Positions 1 to 8,057 of a DNA stretch of 64,000 nt are shown here, one piece after another (the stretch's first letter is position 1; every line of letters begins with the position of its first letter). A program made the position numbers and the translations under genes. The notes below the pieces were generated by a model. It had not been told where the DNA came from, made no database searches, and saw only the letters and a list, made by a program, of their open reading frames with translations. The stretch covers positions 1,364,001-1,428,000 of the forward strand of contig NZ_JBLKNZ010000001.1 in the NCBI RefSeq assembly GCF_051414115.1, read 5' to 3'. The DNA is from Halovenus marina. Its GTDB lineage: Archaea; Halobacteriota; Halobacteria; Halobacteriales; Haloarculaceae.

Positions 1-1029
1 TCGTTCGTGTTCACGCCTGTGGTCCGAGCGGAGGACGACGCGGGTGCGGTGTACGACGAACTGGCCGCCGAAGCCGAGCGCGTCAGTTCGCTTCTCTCCG
101 ACGCCGACGACATCGAGACTGGCGGATTTCGCCGCGAGCGAGAGCGCGCAGGGCCTCGCGACGAGTACGAGCGAGCGGTCGCAGAGACCAAAGAACACGT
201 CTACAGCGGTGACATCTACCAGGGAGTTATCTCCCGGACGCGCGAACTCTACGGGTCGGTCTGTCCGCTCGGTCTGTACGAGTCGCTGCGAGAGGTCAAC
301 CCGTCGCCGTACATGTACTTGCTCGAACACGGCGACCGAATTATTGTCGGTGCCAGCCCGGAGACGCTGGTCTCGGTCGCCGACCGGCACATTGTCTCGA
401 ATCCAATCGCGGGCACCTGTCCGCGCGGGACGAGTCCCGTCGAGGACCGGCGACTCGCTGGAGAGATGCTCGCAGACGGGAAAGAGCGCGCCGAACATAC
501 GATGCTCGTCGACCTGGCGCGAAACGACGTGCGCCGGGTCGCACAGGCAGGCAGCGTCCGCGTCGACGAGTTCATGAACGTCCTCAAGTACTCGCACGTC
601 CAGCACATCGAGTCGACGGTGACGGGAACGCTCGACGAGGAGTACGACGCCTTCGACGCCGTGCGAGCGGCTTTCCCCGCGGGGACGCTCTCGGGCGCCC
701 CGAAGATCCGGGCGATGGAGATCATCGACGACCTCGAACGGACGCCGCGTGGCCCATACGGCGGCGGCGTCGGCTACGTCTCCTGGCAGGGCGACGCGCA
801 CTTTGCGATCATCATCCGGTCTGCGACAATCGAGAGTGACATCGACGCCCCTGAGTCGAACCGAGTTACGGTTCGGGCCGGTGCCGGAATCGTCGCGGAC
901 AGCGACCCTGCCGCGGAGTACGAGGAGACCGAGGCGAAGATGGACGGCGTGCTGGTCGCACTTGACCGGCTGGAGGCGGAGACAGTCGAGGACGAACAGG
1001 AGCAAACAGCGGGGAGGGCAACGGAATGA
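1..1029 (+). CDS. trpE: Anthranilate synthase component I, C-terminal part (cut by window edge)
   Basis: The open frame runs in from the left edge, so the N-terminus is missing. TrpE converts chorismate, with ammonia from TrpG, to anthranilate, the first step of tryptophan synthesis, in the cytoplasm. The visible part is the chorismate-binding domain. Family blocks are present: DIYQGVISR, PSPYMYLL, IVGASPETLV, PIAGTCPRG, DLARNDVRRV, GTLSGAPKIRAMEIID and YGGGVGYVSW. The C-terminus ends in a short acidic tail. The stop overlaps the start of trpG by 4 bases, so the two subunits are translationally coupled. Haloarchaea also carry related PabB-like paralogues, so trpE rather than pabB is the likelier but not certain name. 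Confidence 0.93.
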   Translation, partial: SFVFTPVVRAEDDAGAVYDELAAEAERVSSLLSDADDIETGGFRRERERAGPRDEYERAVAETKEHVYSGDIYQGVISRTRELYGSVCPLGLYESLREVNPSPYMYLLEHGDRIIVGASPETLVSVADRHIVSNPIAGTCPRGTSPVEDRRLAGEMLADGKERAEHTMLVDLARNDVRRVAQAGSVRVDEFMNVLKYSHVQHIESTVTGTLDEEYDAFDAVRAAFPAGTLSGAPKIRAMEIIDDLERTPRGPYGGGVGYVSWQGDAHFAIIIRSATIESDIDAPESNRVTVRAGAGIVADSDPAAEYEETEAKMDGVLVALDRLEAETVEDEQEQTAGRATE

Positions 1030-1649
1030 GTAAACAGCACGCGGCAGACGAAGCCGACACCGCCGACACTCAACAGCGGGTGCTGTTCATCGACAACTTC
1101 GACTCCTTCACCTACAATCTGGTCGAGTACGTCAGCGAACACGCAGACACCGAGGTGATGCGAAATACAGCGTCGCTCGACGCTGTCGAGTCGTTCGATC
1201 CGGACGCCATCGTCATCTCACCCGGACCGGGCCATCCAAAAAACGAGCGCGACGTCGGCGTCACACTCGACGTGCTCCGAGAACTCAGCCCCGACGTGCC
1301 GACGCTCGGGGTCTGTCTCGGGCTAGAATCGGCCGTCTACGCCTACGGCGGAACGGTCGGGCGCGCGCCGGAACCGATCCACGGCAAGGCATTTCCCATC
1401 GACCACGACGGCGCGGGCGTCTACGAGGGTCTCGACCAGGGCTTTCAGGGCGGCCGCTATCACTCGCTGGTCGCGACAGAGGTTCCGGACTGCTTCGAGG
1501 TGACGGCGACGACGACAGTCGACGGGACGGAACTCGTCATGGGAATTCGCCACCGCGAACACCCCATCGAGTGCGTGCAGTTCCATCCCGAGTCCGTGCT
1601 GACCGCTGTGGGACACGACATCATCAGAAATTTCCTCAACCTGGAGTGA
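1026..1649 (+). CDS. trpG: Anthranilate synthase component II (glutamine amidotransferase)
   Basis: Class I glutamine amidotransferase of 207 residues that supplies ammonia to TrpE. Visible blocks are FIDNFDSFTYNLV near the start, VISPGPGHP, the nucleophile elbow LGVCLGLES with Cys97, and the catalytic pair in VQFHPES (His187, Glu189). The triad is complete, so the enzyme should be active. The residue after the CLG elbow is Leu, where many TrpG proteins have His. The start overlaps the trpE stop (ATGA). The N-terminal 15 or so residues are an acidic extension not needed for the fold. Transcription ends convergently against the small membrane-protein gene that follows. Confidence 0.95.
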   Translation: MSKQHAADEADTADTQQRVLFIDNFDSFTYNLVEYVSEHADTEVMRNTASLDAVESFDPDAIVISPGPGHPKNERDVGVTLDVLRELSPDVPTLGVCLGLESAVYAYGGTVGRAPEPIHGKAFPIDHDGAGVYEGLDQGFQGGRYHSLVATEVPDCFEVTATTTVDGTELVMGIRHREHPIECVQFHPESVLTAVGHDIIRNFLNLE

Positions 1650-1674
1650 CCTGTCTGGGCGTTCGAGAACGCGT

Positions 1675-1878
1675 TCAAAAGACGCCGAACTGAAATCCGA
1701 GTTCCGCGAGTACCCACAGCGTCCCGACGATGATTAGACCGATGATGATCACCTTCTTTGCCAGCGCCAGAACGAACCGAGCGACGATAATCGCCACAAC
1801 GAGAGCGAGTAACACGAGTAACAGCTCTGGCGGCGTCTCCAGCGGACCGACCTGCAGTACCCCGACGAGTGGATTCAT
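1675..1878 (-). CDS. Small two-helix membrane protein, uncharacterised
   Basis: A 67-residue protein with two adjacent hydrophobic segments (about residues 18-40 and 43-62) separated by a short basic stretch (ALAKKV). It ends in an aromatic tail. No catalytic motif is visible and I do not recognise a named family. The pattern resembles small conserved haloarchaeal inner-membrane proteins. It stands alone, convergent with trpG and divergent from nrdJ. On the minus strand a TATA-like stretch (near 1900-1908) lies about 25-30 bases upstream of the start, fitting a leaderless transcript and supporting expression. Confidence 0.6.
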   Translation of the reverse strand: MNPLVGVLQVGPLETPPELLLVLLALVVAIIVARFVLALAKKVIIIGLIIVGTLWVLAELGFQFGVF

Positions 1879-2409
1879 ACTGATCGTACTCCTGTCGAAC
1901 GTATATACATTCTGGCAGGCAACCGCCCGACCGACAGTATGCGCCGTTTATCCGCACAGCTAGTCCGTTCCGGAGGCACTTTGGTCCCGTTTCCGACACG
2001 TCCATCACCCGGCTAATATACCTTTTCTGTTAATTCTTCCGAGGCATCTCATCCAGACCGCGAGCGGGTCGGGAAACAGTTCGATCTCCACCCGAAAACC
2101 CCCCAGTATTTCCACTCCGAACACACAGACAGCGAGCGGGTACTGTAGCTTAGTTTCACTTCCACTCCGGTATACTCAGCGTTAAGAACGGCAGTGCCGT
2201 TAGTAGTAGTCGCGCGAGCGACGCCCCTGCGGGCGCCGAAGGAACGACCAATTCACATAAAAGTGACAACTTTATCGAGACACCCAAATGTACACACGAA
2301 AGGATTATTGTGGCCGAACTCGAAACAGAATTCCGTCACAAATGATAGGATCAGGAGCAAGCGAGACACGAGCAGATGGAGGACAGATCGCCGTCCGGGG
2401 TGAGCGCGT
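1879..2409. other. Long intergenic region upstream of nrdJ
   Basis: A 531-base gap holding promoters for both flanking divergent genes. It has lower GC than its surroundings and no convincing protein frame. Two hairpin-forming stretches occur. One is a near-perfect palindrome at 2187-2201 (AACGGCA-G-TGCCGTT). The other is a GC-rich inverted pair around 2220-2239. Possible TATA-like sequences for nrdJ lie near 2256-2276, which would give a leader over 100 bases long, unusual here. I looked for a cobalamin riboswitch because NrdJ needs B12, and recognised no B12-box. Confidence 0.4.
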
Positions 2410-5400
2410 ATGAGCAGCGAGCTTGGTGCGGGCGAGCTTTCACTACCGATCAAACGCACTGAAGGAGACACGCTCGAAGAGCGGCTGACCGGAAACGCCT
2501 ACCACAATATTCTCCCGGCGCGCTATCTCAGGAAGGACGCGGACGGCAACGTTGCCGAACAGCAGGAGGAACTGTTCGAGCGCGTTGCGAAAAATATTGC
2601 ACTCGCCGAGGCTGTCTACGAGGCGGACAACCAGGACACGGAGATTTCAGTCACGCCAGACCAACTCAAGCCCGACCATCCGCGCCGTGACGAACTCGCG
2701 GCCGAGGTGTTTGGAACAGGCGTCACCGCCGACGACGACGTCGAGACGAAACTGACCGAATACAACGTCAACAAGTTCGCATACGAGACTATCGTTTCGG
2801 AACTGCCTGCGGACATCCGCGACCACGTCGAGACTGTCGCCGGGGAGTTCCAGAACGCGATGGAGCGGCTCTCCTTCATGCCAAACAGCCCGACGCTGAT
2901 GAACGCGGGCGACGAACTCCAGCAACTCTCTGCCTGCTTCGTGGACTCACCAGCGGACGACATCGACGATATTCACCAGACTGCCAAGGAGGCCGCACAG
3001 GTCTTCCAGAGCGGCGGCGGCATGGGCTATGCGTTCTGGAAGCTTCGACCCTACGGCGATCCGGTCGGTTCGACCGGCGGCATCGCGAGCGGCCCGATCA
3101 CCTTCATGCGTACCTACGACCAGATGTGCGAGACCATCGCACAGGGCGGGGCCCGACGCGGCGCGCAGATGGGCGTCATGCGCGTTTCCCACCCCGACGT
3201 CATCCAGTTCATCCACGCCAAGAACAAGGACGTCTCGCTTGCGAACACGCTCAGACTGAACGACCCCGACGACTTCACGCACAATTCCTTTGCCGAAGCG
3301 CTCGAAGAGGCCCGCGAACTCATCGACGACGAGGGGCGCGTCCCGGAGCATCTCCGGAACGCCGTCGAAGGCCATCTCTCGAATTTCAACATCTCCGTTG
3401 GTATCACTGACCGCTTCATGGAGGCGGTCAAAAACGACGAGGAGTACACCTTCACGAACCCCCGAACCGGCGAACCGCATATTGCGACGGCGGAGACCAA
3501 GGAACTCTACGATATGTTCGGCCTCGGCGAGCACGTCGAGGTTGGAGAAGTACTCTCGGTGCCCGCAAATCTCGTCTGGGAGCGCATCGTCGAGGGCGCA
3601 CACGAGAACGGCGAACCCGGCGTCATCTATCTCGAACGGGTGAACAAGAAGCATTCGTTCGACGTGGAGGAACACCCAGACCACCGGATTCTGGCGACTA
3701 ACCCATGCGGTGAACAGCCACTCGAAGAGTACGAGGCCTGCAACCTCGGCCACATCAATCTCTCGACGCTCGCGGCCGAGGACGCGCCGGACTGGCGCGT
3801 CTGGGCGGAACACAACGCCGACGACTTCGCCTCGCAGGAGGACGCCATCATCGCCTTCCTCGAGGAGTCAATCGACTGGGAGGAGTTCGACCGCCGGATC
3901 GAACTCGGAACGCGGTTTCTCGAAAACGTCGTCACGATGTCTGACTTCCCGGTCGACGAAATCGAACAGACCGTCAGGGAGATGCGCAAGATTGGGCTGG
4001 GTATCATGGGATTGGCCCAGTTGTACATCCAACTTGGCGTGAAATACGGCAGCACCGAGGCAAACGAGATCGCCCGTCAGTTGATGACTCACATCAACCA
4101 CGAATCCAAGTGGGCGAGTCACGAACTCGCCACCGAGCGCGGTTCCTTCGGCGAGTGGGGAAAATCCAAGTTCGCCGATCCGACCGCGTACCGCGAGTGG
4201 TTCGAGCACCACACGGGGCTGGACGCCGACGAGTGGGCCGACGGATTCGAGATCCGCAACCACAACACGACGACGATTGCGCCGACCGGGACCACATCGA
4301 TGGTTGGCAACACGACTGGTGGGTGTGAGCCAATCTACAACGTCGCCTACTACAAGAACGTCTCCGACGACGTGCAGGGCGACGAGATGCTCGTCGAGTT
4401 CGACGACTACTTCCTGCGAACTCTCGAGGAAAACGACATCGACGTCGAGACGGTCAAGCAGGAGGCCCAGGAACAGATGGCGGCAAACGAGTTCGATGGC
4501 GTCGAGTCGCTGTCGACGGTGCCAGACAGTATCTCTGAACTCTTTGTCACGACCGGCGACCTCTCGGCGAAGGACCACGCGGGCGTCCAGACTGCCTGTC
4601 AGGCGGGCGTCGACTCGGCCATCTCGAAGACGGTCAACGCGCCCAACGACTCAACCATCGAAGATGCCAAAGAGGTCTTCCAGTACATCTACGACCACGG
4701 CGGCAAGGGCGTCACCTACTACCGCGACGGCACGCGCTCGAAGCAGGTGCTCACCACGCGTGCCCAGAACACCGAGTTTGCCGACGAAACCGAGGCCGCA
4801 CAGGCGCTCGTCGAACAGATCGAGGAGGTCTTCGGGGGCATCGACGCCTTCGTCGAGAGCGAGGAGGTGCAGGCGGCAATCGACCAGGAGGTGTCGCAGT
4901 TGCTCGGGGCTGTCGACGGCGAAAACGAGTTCGCACAGAAGCAGGCCCGCCCGGACGTACTGCACGGCGTGACCCAGCGGATCGACACCGGCTACGGGAA
5001 ACTCTACGTGAACATCAACGAGGACCCCGAGGCCGACCGACCGTTCGAGCTGTTCGCGAACATCGGCAACTCCGGTGGCTTCACCGCCTCCTTCACCGAG
5101 GCGCTCGCAAAGACCATCTCGACGGCGCTCCGCGCAGGCGTCGACCCCGAGGAGATCGCCGACGAACTCCAGGGCATCCGGTCACCGAAAGTCGCGTGGG
5201 ACAAGGGCGAGCAGATCCAGTCGATCCCTGACGCGATTGGGACCGCGATGCGCCGGTATCTGGACGGCGACGTCGAGCGCGCCTACCCACAGCAGCAGAC
5301 GCTCGAAGAGACCGCCGACAGAGCAGAGCAGAACCCGACCGAGGAGGAAGCGGCCCAGGCGCTCGCGGAGGCAGAGCCGAATCCGGGCGCCGAACCGGAG

Positions 5401-5559
5401 ACTGACGGCGGCGCGAGCACGCAGCAAGCGAGTGTCGACCAGCAGCAGGAACTCATCGAGGCAGGCGAGAACCCCGAATGTCCCGAATGCGGGTCGCTCT
5501 CGCTGTATTACTCCGAGGGCTGCAAGACATGCGAGTCCTGTGGCTGGTCGGAGTGCTGA
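2410..5559 (+). CDS. nrdJ: Adenosylcobalamin-dependent (class II) ribonucleotide reductase
   Basis: A 1049-residue class II ribonucleotide reductase that makes deoxyribonucleotides from ribonucleotides using adenosylcobalamin to start the radical. Visible motifs are LMNAGDELQQLSACF with the redox Cys176, GGGMGYAFWKLRP, GGARRGAQMGVM, the active-site NPCGEQPLEEYEACNLG (near residue 433), APTGTTSMVGNTTGGCEP and GVTYYRDGTRSKQV. A linker rich in Ala, Glu and Pro then leads to a C-terminal zinc-ribbon (CPECG...CKTCESCGWSEC). That tail probably carries reducing equivalents to the active site. No intein interrupts the conserved blocks, although this gene is a frequent intein host in haloarchaea. It is followed at 30 bases by a tiny zinc protein. 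Confidence 0.96.
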   Translation: MSSELGAGELSLPIKRTEGDTLEERLTGNAYHNILPARYLRKDADGNVAEQQEELFERVAKNIALAEAVYEADNQDTEISVTPDQLKPDHPRRDELAAEVFGTGVTADDDVETKLTEYNVNKFAYETIVSELPADIRDHVETVAGEFQNAMERLSFMPNSPTLMNAGDELQQLSACFVDSPADDIDDIHQTAKEAAQVFQSGGGMGYAFWKLRPYGDPVGSTGGIASGPITFMRTYDQMCETIAQGGARRGAQMGVMRVSHPDVIQFIHAKNKDVSLANTLRLNDPDDFTHNSFAEALEEARELIDDEGRVPEHLRNAVEGHLSNFNISVGITDRFMEAVKNDEEYTFTNPRTGEPHIATAETKELYDMFGLGEHVEVGEVLSVPANLVWERIVEGAHENGEPGVIYLERVNKKHSFDVEEHPDHRILATNPCGEQPLEEYEACNLGHINLSTLAAEDAPDWRVWAEHNADDFASQEDAIIAFLEESIDWEEFDRRIELGTRFLENVVTMSDFPVDEIEQTVREMRKIGLGIMGLAQLYIQLGVKYGSTEANEIARQLMTHINHESKWASHELATERGSFGEWGKSKFADPTAYREWFEHHTGLDADEWADGFEIRNHNTTTIAPTGTTSMVGNTTGGCEPIYNVAYYKNVSDDVQGDEMLVEFDDYFLRTLEENDIDVETVKQEAQEQMAANEFDGVESLSTVPDSISELFVTTGDLSAKDHAGVQTACQAGVDSAISKTVNAPNDSTIEDAKEVFQYIYDHGGKGVTYYRDGTRSKQVLTTRAQNTEFADETEAAQALVEQIEEVFGGIDAFVESEEVQAAIDQEVSQLLGAVDGENEFAQKQARPDVLHGVTQRIDTGYGKLYVNINEDPEADRPFELFANIGNSGGFTASFTEALAKTISTALRAGVDPEEIADELQGIRSPKVAWDKGEQIQSIPDAIGTAMRRYLDGDVERAYPQQQTLEETADRAEQNPTEEEAAQALAEAEPNPGAEPETDGGASTQQASVDQQQELIEAGENPECPECGSLSLYYSEGCKTCESCGWSEC

Positions 5560-5589
5560 CGCTACGGAGCCACACCTGACGGCGACGCA

Positions 5590-5727
5590 ATGACAGACCA
5601 TCACGCATCGGACGCAAACGGCGGCCGCCCGTGTCCGCGCTGTTCACGGCCGATGTATCGCCGTCACTGCAAGTACGTCTGTCCGGTACACGGTGTCGTC
5701 TTCGACTGTTCGGATACGTTCTATTAG
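5590..5727 (+). CDS. 45-residue zinc-binding microprotein
   Basis: A short frame reading MTDHHASDANGGRPCPRCSR and then continuing with CKYVCPVHG and ending DCSDTFY. Cysteines come as CPRC, CKYVC and a single Cys near the end, with a His between, so one zinc site is likely. It begins 30 bases after the nrdJ stop on the same strand, so it is probably co-transcribed and could relate to nrdJ expression or the thiol chemistry of the reductase; that link is inference. No enzyme motif is present. Small proteins of this CPxC type are common in haloarchaea and mostly unstudied. Confidence 0.75.
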   Translation: MTDHHASDANGGRPCPRCSRPMYRRHCKYVCPVHGVVFDCSDTFY

Positions 5728-5733
5728 GGAGTG

Positions 5734-6399
5734 CTACGAGTCGGCCACGGCACCGGAGAAGGCGCGACTGTACAGCGGCCCGATCAAGACGAGCGCGGCG
5801 AGTGCAGTCAGTCCGAGTAAAAAGAGCGGGCTGTACGCGAACTCGGAGACGGTCAGCGACCGCATCGACGCGCCCGCGAGCACCGCCACGGCGGCCCACG
5901 GAATCTCACCGACGACCGTTCCGAAGAAAAACGGGCCGAGCGAGACCTCCGAGAGACCGGACCCATACGAGACTGCGTCGCCGGGAATCGGTGACAGACG
6001 CGCCGCGATCACGCCGCGAGTCTCACCAGCCACATCGATGAGTTGTTGACCGGAGCCACGGATGTAACCGAAGAGTCCGGCGTCAGTTCCGGCGTACCGG
6101 CCGACCAGATACGGCGGCACACCCGTCACACCTGCACCGAGCAGCGCAATTGGGAGCGCAACGACGGGCCCATAGAGATAGCCGAGACCGACCGCAATCG
6201 AAGTGACAGGCCACAGCAGAAAGGGTCGAATCACGTAGACCGCTCCAATAGCGACGAGAAACAGCGCCGGGCGTTCTGCGAGACCTTCGAGACCGTTAAT
6301 GACCGCCGACGGGGAGAACAGCATCGCGGCGACCGCCGCAACGCCGAGCAGCCCACAGATACCGCCCAGTTGCCGGTACGTCGCGGTTTGCATCAACAT
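5734..6399 (-). CDS. TVP38/TMEM64 (SNARE-associated, DedA-like) membrane protein
   Basis: A 221-residue integral membrane protein with about five or six hydrophobic segments. The family signature is recognisable: a re-entrant first block (FLLWPVTSIAVGLGYLYGP), then GVPPYLVGRYAG, and the second block with RLSPIPGDAVSYGSGLS and FFFGTVVGEIPWAAVAV. Members of this VTT-domain superfamily are proposed lipid scramblases or proton-coupled lipid-carrier transporters; the substrate here is unknown. The start could be Met1 or Met3. The gene converges on the microprotein gene with a 6-base gap. Confidence 0.85.
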   Translation of the reverse strand: MLMQTATYRQLGGICGLLGVAAVAAMLFSPSAVINGLEGLAERPALFLVAIGAVYVIRPFLLWPVTSIAVGLGYLYGPVVALPIALLGAGVTGVPPYLVGRYAGTDAGLFGYIRGSGQQLIDVAGETRGVIAARLSPIPGDAVSYGSGLSEVSLGPFFFGTVVGEIPWAAVAVLAGASMRSLTVSEFAYSPLFLLGLTALAALVLIGPLYSRAFSGAVADS

Positions 6400-6509
6400 G
6401 ATATACTCGTTCGCCCCGGCAAACCTCTTGTGGTCTGGCCGGTCGATGCACTACAGCACGAGACGAACTGTCGATAAAGGCTTTGTGAGCCGAGCGTGAT
6501 GAGTCGACC

Positions 6510-6902
6510 GTGAGCGAGCGATCCGACCGGGAGCCCACTGACCCAGTCACGGAGACGGTCGAACTCGGCGTGGAGTTGCTCGACCATCTCGAAGACGAGA
6601 CGCTGTCCCTGAAGGAGACGCTCGACCGACTGGAGACGGTGACGACGGACCCAGCACTCACCAGAGAGATACTGGACACGGCCGAGATGCGCGGCGTCAT
6701 CGAGCGCACAGACGGCATCGTTCGACCGCAGGGCCGGTCGTTCGTCAGTTTTGAGGCCGACGTCGTGCAGCGCGAGGGTGAGTTCACGTGCCGGCGCTGT
6801 GGCACTGACATCTCGACAGGGCATTTCGTTCAGTTCGAGACGGCCGAACACGGACCCTTCGGCTCGTCGTGTATCCGCAAGGTAACGGGCCGAGAAAAAT
6901 AG
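6510..6902 (+). CDS. Haloarchaeal conserved protein with C-terminal zinc motif (DUF5830-like)
   Basis: A 130-residue cytosolic protein starting with GTG; a nearby ATG runs straight into a stop. The first 75 residues look helical with a winged-helix character (LKETLDRLETV ... ILDTAEMRGVIERTDGIVRP). The C-terminus has CRRCGTDISTGHFVQFE and a later single Cys (SSCIRKV), suggesting zinc. I recall this as the family numbered DUF5830, unverified. The role is unknown; helix-turn-helix plus zinc finger suggests nucleic-acid binding. It is convergent with the next gene. Confidence 0.65.
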   Translation: MSERSDREPTDPVTETVELGVELLDHLEDETLSLKETLDRLETVTTDPALTREILDTAEMRGVIERTDGIVRPQGRSFVSFEADVVQREGEFTCRRCGTDISTGHFVQFETAEHGPFGSSCIRKVTGREK

Positions 6903-6918
6903 TCTCCGGGCGAACGGG

Positions 6919-7971
6919 CTACTCGTTCTCGCGGCGTCTGAGTTCCTCGATGAGGCGTTCGATCGTCTCGTGTTGCTGTTTCAGCAGTTCGTTCTGCTGG
7001 CCGACCGCGCGGGTCAGCTTCGAGAGTTGTGTCTGCATCTCCTCGAACTCCGCTGGATCGATGGGCGACTCCGCCGACGCAGTCTCGGACTGACTGTCCG
7101 TCTCCCGCTGTGATCCGACCTCTGATTCCGCGGCAGTGTCCGTTTCTGTGACCGAGAACTGGTCGCTCTCGTCGTCCTCGTTGTCGGCTGACTCGTCGCC
7201 CGAGGTGTCGAGAAGGGTATCCGATTCCGCGGGGTCGTCGTGCTCGGCCGAGTCGTCCGGGTCGTCGCTGACGAGTGGGGTAATCGTATCGTCGAGCGAG
7301 AGGTCGCTGGAGTCGTCCGTCTCGGGTTCGTCGTCGACACCGACGGCGCTGTTCAACTGGTCGAGCGACTCGACGTCGTGGTAGGCAAAGAGTGCCTTTT
7401 CGAGAGTATCTCTGACGACGCGTGCCTGGTCGGACGGGGCCTTAATCCGCTGCGGGCGACCGTCGACAGAGAGCACGAGTTGGGTCGCGACGCTGCCGTC
7501 CTCGAACTCCAGTCCGGTCACGCTCTCGAAGGGGTACTCTGCGAAGTCCTCGTCCCAGACGGACGCGCCGATGTGCTTGATGAGTCGTGCTTCGGTGATG
7601 ACGAGCGTCAACTCGCTGAACCGGAACACGTCGACGACGCTCTCGCCGTCGTCGGTCACGTCGGAGGTGTGCAAGACGCCAGCGAGCAGTCGTTTGAGGA
7701 CCGGTTCGGCCCGGCCGCTGGCTATCTTGAACGACTCCGTGCTGTCGAGATACTGTAACTCGAAGGTGGTCTTTCGCCGCCCTTCCGAGACATTCAGCCG
7801 CTCGATATCGTGGTCGTAGACAGAGACGGATTCGTCGCTCAAGATTCCCTCGGCACGGTAGAGCAAGGTTCGCGTCGGCGTGAAACAGATGAGGTCCTCG
7901 TCGCCGAGATTGACCGCCGACTCGATCTCTTCACCCCCGAGGCGTTGCTTGATCAGATCCGGAATCTCCAT
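6919..7971 (-). CDS. PH-like domain protein with acidic linker and C-terminal coiled coil
   Basis: A 350-residue protein. Residues 1-95 and 96-200 look like two beta-rich PH-like repeats: each has a turn with an aromatic or hydrophobic core, such as LICFTPTRTLLYRAEGIL and LTLVITEARLIKHIG, and the second contains FESVTGLEFEDG. Residues 210-300 are an acidic, Ser/Asp/Glu-rich, probably disordered linker. Residues 305-350 form a coiled coil (EEMQTQLSKLTRAVGQQNEL and following). No transmembrane segment or catalytic motif is visible. I recall a haloarchaeal family DUF7115 of this kind, number unverified. It may be a scaffold or oligomeric sensor; function unknown. Confidence 0.65.
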   Translation of the reverse strand: MEIPDLIKQRLGGEEIESAVNLGDEDLICFTPTRTLLYRAEGILSDESVSVYDHDIERLNVSEGRRKTTFELQYLDSTESFKIASGRAEPVLKRLLAGVLHTSDVTDDGESVVDVFRFSELTLVITEARLIKHIGASVWDEDFAEYPFESVTGLEFEDGSVATQLVLSVDGRPQRIKAPSDQARVVRDTLEKALFAYHDVESLDQLNSAVGVDDEPETDDSSDLSLDDTITPLVSDDPDDSAEHDDPAESDTLLDTSGDESADNEDDESDQFSVTETDTAAESEVGSQRETDSQSETASAESPIDPAEFEEMQTQLSKLTRAVGQQNELLKQQHETIERLIEELRRRENE

Positions 7972-8057
7972 GTGCTGTATCTCCGCTGGGGAGGTTATAA
8001 ATCCGCGGGGTCATCCGTGTGACAAAGGCAGAAGTCACGCGGCCGGTGGCCGTGCGC

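Noticed and set aside
2194..2403. 69-codon frame before nrdJ
   Set aside because: Basic composition, no motif, no ATG start of its own; lies in the control region.
1879..2409. Cobalamin riboswitch before nrdJ
   Set aside because: I looked for the B12-box and associated stems and recognised none; only short unrelated hairpins were found.
2410..5559. Intein inside nrdJ
   Set aside because: All conserved reductase blocks are contiguous and no intein splice motifs are seen.
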